Notes under the pieces: model-generated
The model's database searches: none
Seen by the model: the letters and a program-made list of their open reading frames with translations, nothing else
Told to the model about the DNA's origin: nothing
Source of the DNA: Asterella californica
Lineage: Eukaryota; Streptophyta; Marchantiopsida; Marchantiales; Aytoniaceae
Direction: 5' to 3'
DNA length: 64,000 bases
Assembly: GCA_036924285.1 (NCBI GenBank)
Contig: JAYKYS010000012.1
Span: 2,480,001 to 2,544,000 of the forward strand
Position numbers and translations under genes: made by a program
Part shown: positions 1 through 9,747 of the stretch, one piece after another
Numbering within the stretch: position 1 is the stretch's first letter
Layout of the letters: every line of letters starts with the position of its first letter

Positions 1-207
1 AGCGAGAAAGCGCAAGTCGACTCAGCTTCCCACAAGACGCTTCCGTTTTCCGAAGCCGCACCAGCTGAGCCAACCACGAATGTTGAGGAGGAAGACACCT
101 CAGTGACACCCGAGGTACTCGTAGAGCTTCCCACCTTATCAGAAGCCGAGTTTGGAGTTCAGGTAGGAGTAGATCAAGAGGAGATCGCACCCCGCGAATT
201 AGAGTAG
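1..207 (+). pseudogene. C-terminal tail of an interrupted ORF (probable pol tail of gypsy element E)
   Basis: An open frame enters from the left edge and runs 68 codons to a TAG at 205-207. The peptide is acidic and low in complexity (rich in E, P, T, V) with no recognisable domain. Its position before LTR-like DNA, and its wording similar to the sequence after 9748 (repeated GAAGCCGAG and AGCTTCCC motifs), suggest the C-terminal tail of a retroelement polyprotein on the plus strand. It could also be the end of an unrelated gene, since the upstream part lies outside the window. Confidence 0.35.
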
Positions 208-985
208 ACAACAAGCATAGAAGACAAGTTGACTTGTCTAAACTTGGTAGGAACCGAAATTGCTATCTTAGGAGATGGCAGTTTACTTGTAATTTTAGAT
301 GTATGTTCATGTGGCAGAGTAGGCCGCACAGGAGTAGCAAAGCAAATGTCTAAACCAAGGCAAGGAGCCAACTGCATGTGTGTTGGCAGCCTTCTGACAG
401 TGTCCCATCTCCCCCTGGTTGTAAGTGAGGATTGGAGGAGATCTCCCCTGCGTCTCAAAGCAGATGTATAAGTTAGAGCGAAGAGTAAGATTTCAGACAC
501 ACATGTGAGAGACACATTTTGCTATGCAGATGGATACATTGTAATCTTAGCACAGTACACACATTATGCTCGTTGGTAGGTACACGCGAATAGATCTTGG
601 AGTACACCGGAGGGGTATGCATACTCGCTTCTAGCAGTGGATCGAAGATGTAGACAAAGATAATCGACAGTTTAGAGCAGAGAACGGCATCATTGTGTTG
701 TCCTATTGCTAAGCTGGTGTGTCGAGGAGTAGGAGCAGGAAGTAGAGGGAGTGAGCTTCCCGACATCAATGTGCCTTCTTCTCGGAGAATGGATTTTGGA
801 TTTGAGTATAGAAGCTTTGTCTGTGTCTTCTGGGCAGTAAGTTTCCTCGAAATCACACCCAATTGTGCATGGGAAGCATTCTTCTTGAGTGACGGTGATT
901 GTTAGCAGTTGTGCAGATTCACAGCTTGGCTCATCTAGTGGAGCACTTCGGATCCACGTACGGACGGTCCTATGGGTAAGTGATC
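208..985 (+). other. Non-coding flank, probable left part of an E-element LTR
   Basis: No convincing gene. The stretch follows the stop at 207 and ends exactly at the left end of element A; its continuation resumes at 9748 after A. Composition matches LTR or UTR DNA, and a GTATAAG TATA-like site lies near 467. I could not define LTR ends, so the assignment is tentative. Confidence 0.3.
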
Positions 986-1899
986 TGTAAACCCTCCGCG
1001 GTCCTAACGATCAACTACCCCCCCGATCTCTCAACCTCCACGATCGTCATCCACGAATCTGCAACATGTCGGACCTGTCTCTCACTCAGGGGTCACCTCT
1101 GATGGCTTTGATGGAAGCACACCATGAACTTGAAGGGAAAATGCTGAGTTCACTCATTCATACACCCACAAACTTATCAACTAAAAATCTCCTTAAACAC
1201 ATCAACTAAAATCCTCCATTATAACGACGTCTCTCAAGTTCTCACATGCTAAAAATATCCCACACTCTCTATATTACTCAAGTTGTCATTACGACAATGT
1301 GAAAGCAAGGATGAGGAGCACTTCTCTACTCCTCTATTTATACATTCTAGGTTTTTACTTTGGTACCCTCCGGTAACTCAGCCGTAACTACTTTTACCGG
1401 GTTTTACTAAGATATTACTTAAGGTAAAAGCATTGATCACATGGGCTTTTTACCTTTTCACATGGGCTTATTCCTTCAAAGTCAACAACTTCTAGAAGGA
1501 TTCTGGAATATTCTCAAGGAATCTCGAATTTCCACCCCCCCTCTACACTAGGAACCACTAAAAAGGAAACATGTGGAATCTCTTCTTGTTTTTAATGCCC
1601 ACAAAGTCCACAACTTTATCCAACCACTAATATCAAGTCAAAAAGGAGATAAGGGATACTTTCCACCTCCTTTCTACCTTTTAGACAAGATGACAAGATA
1701 GTAGTGCTCACTCTTTAGCAAATATCTGAATTCTGCCAAAAGTACAGCTAAGTTTAACCATAACTAACTTTTAGCTAGTCATGACTAACTTGATACCTCC
1801 TAAAAGTACTTTGGCAGCAAATAAACATTCTCAACACTTAGTTAGAACTAAACACCTTACTAATAAACAAACTTCCTATGTGTAACATAGGTCGTTACA
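986..1899 (-). repeat. Element A 3' LTR
   Basis: A 914-bp repeat almost identical to 8833-9747. On the minus strand it begins TGTAACGACC and ends TTTACA. Just inside the 5' end is a short palindrome, CCTATG-TTACA-CATAGG. The DNA before it on the minus strand (1900-1915) is a weak polypurine tract with a run of five G followed by TAAAA. Confidence 0.93.
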
Positions 1900-1912
1900 T
1901 TTTACCCCCGGA

Positions 1913-4900
1913 CTAAATTTTCGCTCCGTCCTCGGAGTGAAGAGAGAACTTCCGTCGATGAAACAACTTCAACTTGTCATGGTTGACCCGATCGAATCTC
2001 CTTCCTCCCAACTCCTGAAGGTCATATGTGAAGTTGCTCCACACCTTATCTACAATAAAAGGACCAAAATATCTCGGAAGAAACTTCTTCCTAGCCCTCT
2101 TGAATCTGATAGCATCATACAACATAACCCAATCTCCGACTTGAAAAGGTTTTACCTCCCTCTTGCCCAACCGTTTGTCATAACTCTTCTTTTGATACGC
2201 CTGAGCTCGTTCCATCCGGATCATTGCTACCGCTCGGGTCTCTTCCAACTCCATGAGTTGCTCCCTTCTTGATCTGACCACGTCTTCTCCTCTCGACCTC
2301 TTCAACTTTCGTTGAATAGTTTGAAAAGTATCCAATTCAAATTGGATCGGCAACTTGGACTCCACTCCATAAACCAGTCGAAATGGAGAGTACCCAGTAG
2401 AAGTCTTTGTTGTCGTTCGGTACTCCCATAAGATGGCATGTAGCCTCTTATCCCAAGTATGTTTCGCAGTCTCAACACCAGCATCTTTGGCGAGCATCAT
2501 ACAAAGTGTAAGATTGGTCTTCTCCGCAAGACCATTAGCATTTGGTTTGTATGAGGTCGTTACTCGTGGCTTGATAGAAAAGTGTTGTAGCATAGCAGTA
2601 GTCATGCTCCCTACAAACTCTCCTCCTCTATCTGAGACCAACTCTAATGGACATCCAAATCTCGTGATGATCCTCTCCCATAGGAATCTACCGACTTCTG
2701 TTTCATTGGTCTCTCTCAAAAGTCTAGCCTCTACCCACTTGGTACAATAGTCCGTGGCGACTACAATGTATATATTGCCTCGAGGTGTCTTATTAAGAGG
2801 ACCTACAAAGTCAATACCCCATTTCTCAAATGGTCCTAATATTGGAATTGATCTTAACGGAGGTGTTCTAGTAGACTTCAGAGCAAATGCTTGACATACG
2901 TCGCAAGTTTTGCAATAGTCTAAACACTCCTTGAAAATCCCTCTCCAATGATAACCCGCATCCAAAATCTTGAAAGCTGTTATCTTACCAGCAAAGTGAC
3001 CTCCGCAAACAGTGCCATCGTGAAACTCGTGCATCAGCTTGAATGCCTCCTTCTGACCAACTGCTCTCCTTAGTAACCCATCTGCTCCTTGATGAAACAG
3101 AATTCCCTCCACCATGGTGTAAGGTTTGCATCTCTTGATCAACGCATTACGTTCTCGGGTATGCATACCTTCTGGAAAAGAGCCATCTACAAGGAAACTC
3201 CAGATTTCCTTGTACTCGTCCGGTATCTCCTCGATGCTTGTGATGGTCATCAGATGCTCGTCTGGAAATGAATCATCAAACGGTTCTTCTCCCTCATTAT
3301 CATAAGCCCTTGACAAAAGATCAGCATTCGCATGCTTCTTCCCTGGTCTATCTTCGATCACATAATCGTATTCTGTTAGAAGGATCTTCCAACGAGCAAT
3401 ACGACCTTCGGCATTAGGCTTATTAAAGATATACTTTAAAGCCTTGTGATCTGTGACTATGGAAAATTTCCCTCCTAGCAAGTAGTGTCGAAATTTCTTC
3501 AATCCAAAGATCACCGCTAATCCTTCTCGTTCAGTCACTGAGTAATTCTTCTCCGCTGGAACCATCTGCCTACTAGCATAAGCTATAGGATGATCATGCC
3601 CATCTCCATCTAGCTGACTTAATGTACACCCGATAGCTACATTGGAGGCATCCGTATACAGAATAAATGCTTTACTCCACTCAGGTTTAGCAAGTATAGG
3701 AGCTGTCACCAATGCCTTTTTCAGCTCCTCAAATGCTTCCTTTGCCTTCTGATCATGCACTATCAAGTCAAAATCAACTCCCTTCTTCATGTACATAGTC
3801 AAAGCTATTGCTTTGTTTGAGAAGGAAAAGACAAACCTACGATAATATCCAACCATGCCAAGAAACTGCCTCAACTTTGTCAAGTTGATCGGAAATGGAA
3901 GATCCACAATCTTCTTCACCTTCTCAGGATCTACCGCAATCCCATTCTTGGAAATGATGTGCCCTAACAACAGACCTTCTTCGCAGCCAAAGATGCACTT
4001 CTCTGGATTTAGAGAAGCGTTGGCTTGCTCCAACCGCTGCAAAACTTTGATCACATGATCAAAGTGGTCCTCCTTTCTTCCGTACACACAGAAATCGTCA
4101 ATGAAATCCCGAACAAACTTCCCTATGAATGGTTCAAACACCTTGTTCATGAACCTTTGAAACGTGGCCGGAGCATTACACAGTCCGAATGGCATCATCC
4201 GAAATGCAAATGTTCCCCAAGGAGTAGTGAAAGTAGTCAACTGTTGATACTCCTGTGCTATCTTGATCTTGTTATACCCACTATAACCATCACCAAAGCT
4301 GTACCACTCATGACCAGCAACTTCCTCCAAAATCTCATCTATAAATGGTAGAGGATAATAATCCTTCTTGGTAACTGCATTCAACTTCTTATAGTCTATG
4401 CACACTCGCAGCTTACCATTCTTCTTCTTGACAATCACAATGGGTGAAACCCATTCTGAGTTCTCCACCTCATAGATGAAACTCGTCTCCTTCAACTTGT
4501 CTATCTCCTCCTTGACCATCATTGCCGTTGTGGGATTGACCCTTCTCTGCTTCTGTCGAACTGGTCTTGCGTGCTCCTCCAATTCGATTCGATGAGTCTC
4601 GAGAGTCACCTCCTTCAAATCCTTGTAGCTGAAAGCAAACACATGGATATATTTTCGAAATATATCTAAGAATCTACTTTTCTCTTCTTGAGTGACATTG
4701 ATACCAAACTTCAGGGTAGAGAGTCTTCTCACAATCTCTGCCTCACTCAACTCTTCTTTGTCAGGATCTTTCTCCACTGCTGGTCGAGGCAACAAGTCAA
4801 TAGCACTAAGCTGATGTAATGATTCATCTCGACCAAATCCTTCGTCCTCAGAGGAGGATTCTTGATCGTAAGAATCTCCGGTATCTACTTCCGAGACACT

Positions 4901-6799
4901 CTGATCATCCTCCGTATCAGATTCCCAGTAGTCACTAGTGGGTCTATCAGAGTCAGAAGTCACAACTCCAACACCCGAGAGAGGAACTATCACTCTATGA
5001 TCTCTAGGCCCAATCCGTAAGTATCCCTTGTGCCACCTATCAGTGGTGCGCACAGCTCTCAACCAAGGCCTACCTAGGAGCAAATCATAACTAGAGTCCT
5101 TTAACACTTGAAAGGACATCAACGTTTGAACTCCCATCACAGACACGACCACCTTCTCTAACACACCAAGAGGTCTTACCCGTTGCTTGTTAGCCATCCC
5201 CACGACAATGCTAGCCGGGCGAGTTGGTTCCATCTCCAACTTCTTCATCAACCTCTCCGATATGGCGTTTACAACCGACCCTCCATCCACCAATACGTCA
5301 GAGACGTAGTGACCATTCAACCGGACTTCAATCTTTGAAGCCCTAGTGCATACCTCTGAAGCATGCACATCCACCACACCAACTCCCACAGACTTTGATG
5401 TCTTGCTCTTGGGTTTCTTCTTCTTGCTTCTCTTAGAACTCAGTCCTCCTCTGAGTTCTCTTCGTAAGCTGGGATTAAGTGCAATCAGTTGTCCAACAGT
5501 GATGTTGACTTTCTGAGCACCCACATCTTCAACCACATCATATCCCGCTTGGGAAGATGAAATGGTGAAATCCGCCATCCCTAGCTTCCTTCTTGGCTCC
5601 CTTGGTGTACTCGAAACATTACTCGAACGAGTACTTCTACTTGCTGACTCCTCCATGAAAACCGGTTCATCGGAAAATCGAGTTCTTTTCCTTTCTTGAG
5701 CTAAAAGCTCCACCGGTGCATGAGAAGAGTTTGAACTTTCTCCTTTCTCGTAGATGGGATCTCGTACGACATCGATAGTAGCCACCCCCTTGTCTCGTCC
5801 TTGTGATGGATTTCCTCCACCCACATTCATTCTGATGGCTTCGGCACCTCTTGCTCCGTTGTTAGGACAATTTCGCTGGAAATGAGAACCTCCACACGTC
5901 CAACAAGTGATTCCTCCAAAGTTACCTTGGTTGCCTCCAAAGTTACCTTGATTTCCTCGGTTGGGATTGTTGTCGTAACCTCTTTGACCTCCTCCTCCAC
6001 CTTTGTTCCTCCATTCTCGTAAGTGCACCACGTTTATCTTGAGATCCGCAAGAGTATCGGTGATGCTCTTCAGCTCGGCATGAAAATCAGAGGTGGCAGT
6101 AGACATCGTTGTTGGGACAACCGGTCTTGACACCACCGTCGGAGTAGGAGCTGACGTTGAAGCAATCACCAATTGTGATGGTGCAGGTGCGATCGTTGTG
6201 GCTACACCAAGAGTCGGAGTCGACACCAGAGCAGCATGATGAGGTTGGATGATATCTCCTTCATCCAAACTCTCCTCCATGTTTGTCGCAATCTTGATGG
6301 CCTCCGCTTTGGTTGCTGGCTTCTCGTACCTCACTTGGGTTCGAATTGAAGGCCTCAACCCTCCCACCAAGTTCTTGGTCAACACTGCTCCAATCCCCGC
6401 CATCGTTAGCTCCACATTGTCTCCACTCTTCCGTAGGACCGTCCGAAATCGCTGCTCCAACTTATCCACCCTTTCGGCATATTGCCGAACTTTCTCGTCG
6501 TCACGTTGTTTCAAATGAGTAAGCTCCACCATGAGCTTCTCATAACTCTCTTCTGGAAGAAATTCTTCGATGAGTGCATTACTCAACGTCTCCCATGTGT
6601 CCTCAACTGCACCAGGTGTCTTGCTCTTCACTCGGTCTTCATACCACGTAAGAGCAAAATCTTCTAAAAACTCTGGCAGTAACAACACCCATTCTTCCTT
6701 CCTTCTCACGTTGTTTCCGATGCAACCCCTTTTGAAATCTCGTACAAATGGTTCTACATCTTCATTGTCCTTCCCATGAAACACTGGTAACTTCCCCAT
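1913..6799 (-). CDS. Gag-Pol polyprotein of element A, single uninterrupted frame
   Basis: A 1628-residue polyprotein that packages and copies the element RNA and inserts the cDNA. Domains in order: Gag N-terminal part (about 1-250); glycine-rich linker and a CCHC zinc knuckle CWTCGGSHFQRNC near residue 298; aspartic protease with LVDGGS near 500 (a DGG variant of the usual D-T/S-G); reverse transcriptase with FGDGYSGY and active-site FIDD near 898; RNase H with LYTDAS near 1045; integrase HHCC zinc finger near 1255; catalytic core GIDFVGPL near 1326 and SDRGGEF near 1388; then a C-terminal GPF/Y-like module near 1571. No chromodomain is seen. Gag and Pol share one frame, so no frameshift signal is needed. 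The start MGKLPVFHG follows the leader ORFs and is the first Met of the domain. One oddity: the RT has NKI where copy B keeps NQI after SGY. Confidence 0.95.
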   Translation of the reverse strand: MGKLPVFHGKDNEDVEPFVRDFKRGCIGNNVRRKEEWVLLLPEFLEDFALTWYEDRVKSKTPGAVEDTWETLSNALIEEFLPEESYEKLMVELTHLKQRDDEKVRQYAERVDKLEQRFRTVLRKSGDNVELTMAGIGAVLTKNLVGGLRPSIRTQVRYEKPATKAEAIKIATNMEESLDEGDIIQPHHAALVSTPTLGVATTIAPAPSQLVIASTSAPTPTVVSRPVVPTTMSTATSDFHAELKSITDTLADLKINVVHLREWRNKGGGGGQRGYDNNPNRGNQGNFGGNQGNFGGITCWTCGGSHFQRNCPNNGARGAEAIRMNVGGGNPSQGRDKGVATIDVVRDPIYEKGESSNSSHAPVELLAQERKRTRFSDEPVFMEESASRSTRSSNVSSTPREPRRKLGMADFTISSSQAGYDVVEDVGAQKVNITVGQLIALNPSLRRELRGGLSSKRSKKKKPKSKTSKSVGVGVVDVHASEVCTRASKIEVRLNGHYVSDVLVDGGSVVNAISERLMKKLEMEPTRPASIVVGMANKQRVRPLGVLEKVVVSVMGVQTLMSFQVLKDSSYDLLLGRPWLRAVRTTDRWHKGYLRIGPRDHRVIVPLSGVGVVTSDSDRPTSDYWESDTEDDQSVSEVDTGDSYDQESSSEDEGFGRDESLHQLSAIDLLPRPAVEKDPDKEELSEAEIVRRLSTLKFGINVTQEEKSRFLDIFRKYIHVFAFSYKDLKEVTLETHRIELEEHARPVRQKQRRVNPTTAMMVKEEIDKLKETSFIYEVENSEWVSPIVIVKKKNGKLRVCIDYKKLNAVTKKDYYPLPFIDEILEEVAGHEWYSFGDGYSGYNKIKIAQEYQQLTTFTTPWGTFAFRMMPFGLCNAPATFQRFMNKVFEPFIGKFVRDFIDDFCVYGRKEDHFDHVIKVLQRLEQANASLNPEKCIFGCEEGLLLGHIISKNGIAVDPEKVKKIVDLPFPINLTKLRQFLGMVGYYRRFVFSFSNKAIALTMYMKKGVDFDLIVHDQKAKEAFEELKKALVTAPILAKPEWSKAFILYTDASNVAIGCTLSQLDGDGHDHPIAYASRQMVPAEKNYSVTEREGLAVIFGLKKFRHYLLGGKFSIVTDHKALKYIFNKPNAEGRIARWKILLTEYDYVIEDRPGKKHANADLLSRAYDNEGEEPFDDSFPDEHLMTITSIEEIPDEYKEIWSFLVDGSFPEGMHTRERNALIKRCKPYTMVEGILFHQGADGLLRRAVGQKEAFKLMHEFHDGTVCGGHFAGKITAFKILDAGYHWRGIFKECLDYCKTCDVCQAFALKSTRTPPLRSIPILGPFEKWGIDFVGPLNKTPRGNIYIVVATDYCTKWVEARLLRETNETEVGRFLWERIITRFGCPLELVSDRGGEFVGSMTTAMLQHFSIKPRVTTSYKPNANGLAEKTNLTLCMMLAKDAGVETAKHTWDKRLHAILWEYRTTTKTSTGYSPFRLVYGVESKLPIQFELDTFQTIQRKLKRSRGEDVVRSRREQLMELEETRAVAMIRMERAQAYQKKSYDKRLGKREVKPFQVGDWVMLYDAIRFKRARKKFLPRYFGPFIVDKVWSNFTYDLQELGGRRFDRVNHDKLKLFHRRKFSLHSEDGAKI

Positions 6800-7011
6800 C
6801 TTGTAACTACTCTTCTACACTTCCAATTTTCGTGCAATAACTACTCGCTAAAAGAGCACGAACATCACCAATTCCATTCGCGAATAATCTACCATAGGTA
6901 AAATAAAAGGAAACGGTTGTAACAACACCTCTTGTGCCATCTCTTCTCCCAAGGTAATCATGAGCCTGAGTCGCATCACCGCCTTCTCCACCATCCGAAT
7001 GACGATCTCCA
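6800..7011 (-). other. Spacer between the 163-aa ORF and gag-pol of element A
   Basis: About 210 nt. On the minus strand the stop of the 163-aa ORF overlaps an ATG (TGATG) that opens a reading frame of about 40 codons. In copy B the same frame is 54 codons, because a one-base indel shifts its end. The sequence is well conserved between copies but I do not claim a protein product; it may be an internal translation or leader element for gag-pol. Confidence 0.4.
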
Positions 7012-7503
7012 TCACAACTCAGCCGAGTTCTCTTTTGAAGTCGACAACTTCTCCGTCTCAGCTCTTTGAGTCTCGTCCAACTTATCGACTACTGACGTAA
7101 GTAGGGCGGCCACATCGACGCACTTGTGTCCTCTGGATAGATCACCCACTCCACAACTTGGACAAGGATCTTCGCCTAGAAGATGAATTGGCGCTGGTGA
7201 CGATGGACCCACTCGAAGACTTAAATCAGTAAACTCCCGCTTCCCTTTAGCTCTCTCGGTTCTGATTCTAGTTGGACAATTCACTACTTTATGTCCCAAC
7301 CCTCTACAGAAATAACACCACAAGTCGGTTTCTACTCTTCTCCTCGGAGATTCTACTTGAGGTTTTGTACTAGGGTTCTCAAACTCAACGATAATTTCTT
7401 TCGAGCTCTCTCCGACGCTTACTATGACATCTAAACCTTGAGGAAGGTTTCTAAGTCTAACTTTCCAATCTTTTGAATTTCCACTCATGTTGCACCTTCT
7501 CAA
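7012..7503 (-). CDS. Accessory ORF of element A, 163 aa, with two zinc-binding clusters
   Basis: Sits between the 105-aa ORF and gag-pol on the same strand. Two Cys/His clusters are visible: a retroviral-type CCHC knuckle CYFCRGLGHKVVNC (C-x2-C-x4-H-x4-C) near residue 63, and a second cluster CPSCGVGDLSRGHKC near 112. The C-terminal tail is charged and may form a short helix. Translation may start at the first Met or at an internal MSGNSKDW six residues in. Copy B carries the same ORF without a stop and about seven amino-acid changes, although its gag-pol is broken many times. The knuckle suggests binding to element RNA or DNA, perhaps as a second nucleocapsid-like protein; this is inference. 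I know of no named family for it. Confidence 0.7.
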   Translation of the reverse strand: MRRCNMSGNSKDWKVRLRNLPQGLDVIVSVGESSKEIIVEFENPSTKPQVESPRRRVETDLWCYFCRGLGHKVVNCPTRIRTERAKGKREFTDLSLRVGPSSPAPIHLLGEDPCPSCGVGDLSRGHKCVDVAALLTSVVDKLDETQRAETEKLSTSKENSAEL

Positions 7504-7626
7504 CCATTAAGTGGACAAAATATCATAGAGGAAAATAATTCTACATTACTTTCTTAACTCTTCCGAGCTTTATATTGGAAATCGTGCATTATACATGTTA
7601 TACACGAATAAAAATCTAATCTAAAA

Positions 7627-7944
7627 TTAACTATCGAAGATATGATCCTCCTCACCATCGTTTGTACTCATCACAACAGACATCTTGAACTCACTCTTGT
7701 AAAAATCCAACTCTACTTCACCAGGAGCATTCGTGGCCTCCACAGTGAATGATGCTTTAAACTCGGCTTTCTTCAAATCTGTGCCAATGGTCGCGGAAGC
7801 TTCTTCGTATAGGGTAAAGAGGGCACCCCAAGTGCTATAGATGCGGGTTCGTAACTCATCTATACTCAACTTGGGCTTCTCCGTCTCTGTTCGAACTCCT
7901 AAACGTCTCTTCTTCCACCTCGTCATTCGAACAGGATTCCCCAT
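7627..7944 (-). CDS. Accessory ORF of element A, 105 aa, unknown function
   Basis: First ORF after the leader on the minus strand, starting MGNPVRMTRWKKRRLG. The N-terminus is strongly basic, the middle is mixed helix-forming sequence, and the C-terminus is acidic (DGEEDHIFDS). No domain is recognised. The homologous stretch in copy B (about 33682-33999) is more than 90% identical in DNA but carries two in-frame TGA codons, so the ORF is open in A only. Because it precedes the zinc-finger ORF and gag-pol in the same orientation, it may be part of a split Gag or a regulatory protein. It could instead be a chance ORF kept by DNA similarity. Confidence 0.5.
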   Translation of the reverse strand: MGNPVRMTRWKKRRLGVRTETEKPKLSIDELRTRIYSTWGALFTLYEEASATIGTDLKKAEFKASFTVEATNAPGEVELDFYKSEFKMSVVMSTNDGEEDHIFDS

Positions 7945-8100
7945 GAAGTATCTTCAAGACCTCCTTGTATGCCGAAACGTGTATCTCTTAGTTGGTAAGA
8001 GATCTCTCCAAGATTTTTGTTATCTCCAGTAGCACAACCTCCAAGCTACTAAATCATGAAGTTTCAACAGAAACTTCCCTAATCAGAAGAGATGGTGATG

Positions 8101-8565
8101 ACTGTACAAATTTTCAGAGAACTGAAATTTGTATATTTTCACTTCCCTCATGGTTGTCAACCCCCTCCACTTTGAAAAATTCTTTCTCCCTCTTCAGACC
8201 TCATCTTCTCATGATTTCTTTTGTCCTGGATAGCTTATCAGCCACTCTAAAACACTGGAAAGTTTCTTAGGAAAATAAAATTCACAGAAAATCTGACAAT
8301 GACTGTAAATTTTTTCCAGATAACAGAATTCCTCAACTCTCACGAATAGACCCCCTCAACTTTGAAAATTCATTGCTCCCTCTCTAGACCACCTTTTCCT
8401 ATGATTTCTTTTGTCTTAGATAGGTTATCAGCCAATCTAAAACACTGGAAAGTATCACAGGAAAATAAAATTCACAGAAAAGTTGACAGCGACTGTACAA
8501 ATTTTCCAGAGAGCAGAATTTCTAAACTCACAAATTTATCTCCTCTAATAACTTTTCTCTCCTCC
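8101..8565 (-). repeat. Tandem repeat of about 190 bp in the element A leader
   Basis: Two full units (about 8101-8291 and 8292-8481) and the start of a third (8482-8565). Each contains recognisable copies of GACTGTA, a CTCCCTCT tract, ATGATTTCTTTTGTC, AAAACACTGGAAAGT and AAATTCACAGAAAA. Units are about 80% identical. The same array is present in element B near 33060-33525. Its place between primer site and first ORF suggests a packaging, translation or dimerisation role, which is inference. Confidence 0.85.
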
Positions 8566-8811
8566 TTCCTCTACAACTCTTGTTGCACACTCTTTCAACT
8601 CTCCTCAAACCCTTTCTAAGTGAACAAGATGTAAAGAATGACTTCGAACGCGTCATATATCACTACGGGATACACGAAAGGTTCTAACGTTGCTAACATC
8701 GCGTTAGCTCTCTCTCCTCCCAACGTTCTCTCCATGTGCTCTCTCATAATCTCCTTTTGTCGAATATAGAACTGAACTCTAAACATCGTTCAACGATCCC
8801 TTCAAGTGAGG

Positions 8812-8828
8812 TCCCGGCAACGGAACCA
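8812..8828 (-). promoter_or_regulatory. Primer binding site of element A
   Basis: On the minus strand TGGTTCCGTTGCCGGGA begins four bases inside the 5' LTR. It resembles the complement of a tRNA-Asp 3' end (…GGCAACGGCGCCA) with two differences, a primer site seen in several plant gypsy groups. Element B has the identical site at 32798-32814. Confidence 0.75.
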
Positions 8829-8832
8829 AAAA

Positions 8833-9747
8833 TGTAAACCCTCCGCGGTCCTAACGATCAACTACCCCCCCGATCTCTCAACCTCCACGATCGTCATCCA
8901 CGAATCTGCAACATGTCGGACCTGTCTCTCACTCAGGGGTCACCTCTGATGGCTTTGATGGAAGCACACCATGAACTTGAAGGGAAAATGCTGAGTTCAC
9001 TCATTCATACACCCACAAACTTATCAACTAAAAATCTCCTTAAACACATCAACTAAAATCCTCCATTATAACGACGTCTCTCAAGTTCTCACATGCTAAA
9101 AATATCCCACACTCTCTATATTACTCAAGTTGTCATTACGACAATGTGAAAGCAAGGATGAGGAGCACTTCTCTACTCCTCTATTTATACATTCTAGGTT
9201 TTTACTTTGGTACCCTCCGGTAACTCAGCCGTAACTACTTTTACCGGGTTTTACTAAGATATTACTTAAGGTAAAAGCATTGATCACATGGGCTTTTTAC
9301 CTTTTCACATGGGCTTATTCCTTCAAAGTCAACAACTTCTAGAAGGATTCTGGAATATTCTCAAGGAATCTCGAATTTCCACCCCCCCTCTACACTAGGA
9401 CCCACTAAAAAGGAAACATGTGGAATCTCTTCTTGTTTTTAATGCCCACAAAGTCCACAACTTTAATCCAACCACTAATATCAAGTCAAAAAGGAGATAA
9501 GGGATACTTTCCACCTCCTTTCTACCTTTTAGACAAGATGACAAGATAGTAGTGCTCACTCTTTAGCAAATATCTGAATTCTGCCAAAAGTACAGCTAAG
9601 TTTAACCATAACTAACTTTTAGCTAGTCATGACTAACTTGATACCTCCTAAAAGTACTTTGGCAGCAAATAAACATTCTCAACACTTAGTTAGAACTAAA
9701 CACCTTACTAATAAACAAACTTCCTATGTGTAACATAGGTCGTTACA
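8833..9747 (-). repeat. Element A 5' LTR
   Basis: A 915-bp LTR, upstream copy on the minus strand, ending next to the primer site. It is nearly identical to 986-1899. It carries the promoter that would drive the element transcript (TATA box at 9182-9189). Confidence 0.93.
9182..9189 (-). promoter_or_regulatory. TATA box in the 5' LTR of element A
   Basis: TATAAATA followed by GAGGAG on the minus strand, with a purine-rich start region about 30 nt downstream. The same box is present in all four A/B LTRs, for example 32437-32444 in B. Transcription would begin inside the LTR, giving the R-U5 boundary. Confidence 0.7.

Larger units (their letters stand above)
986..9747 (-). mobile_element. Element A: complete, apparently intact Ty3/gypsy LTR retrotransposon
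   Basis: An 8.76-kb element on the minus strand. The two LTRs (986-1899 and 8833-9747) both have TG...CA ends (TGTAA...TTACA) and differ at only about two places: one substitution, plus a one-base indel in a CTTTA(A)TCC tract. The element is flanked by a 4-bp direct repeat GATC (982-985 and 9748-9751), read as the target-site duplication. The order on the minus strand is 5' LTR, a tRNA-complementary primer site, a leader with tandem repeats, a 105-aa ORF, a 163-aa zinc-finger ORF, a 1628-codon gag-pol, then the 3' LTR. No stop or frameshift interrupts gag-pol. Near-identical LTRs imply a very recent insertion. It splits element E. A related, decayed copy is element B. Confidence 0.95.

Noticed and set aside
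174..905. Several overlapping open frames of 70-129 codons on both strands
   Set aside because: No domain, no homologous copy, and they overlap each other on opposite strands in LTR-like DNA.
1937..6779. Plus-strand frames inside element A gag-pol
   Set aside because: They are antisense shadows of the 1628-codon frame; the same shadows appear opposite B gag-pol.
6849..7012. Small ORF starting at TGATG after the 163-aa ORF
   Set aside because: It first looked conserved between A and B, but a one-base indel gives different C-termini (40 and 54 codons). Not claimed as a gene.
7841..8619. Plus-strand frames of 63-92 codons in the A leader, mirrored in B
   Set aside because: They follow the leader tandem repeat on the antisense strand. 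Their similarity to each other is explained by the repeat.
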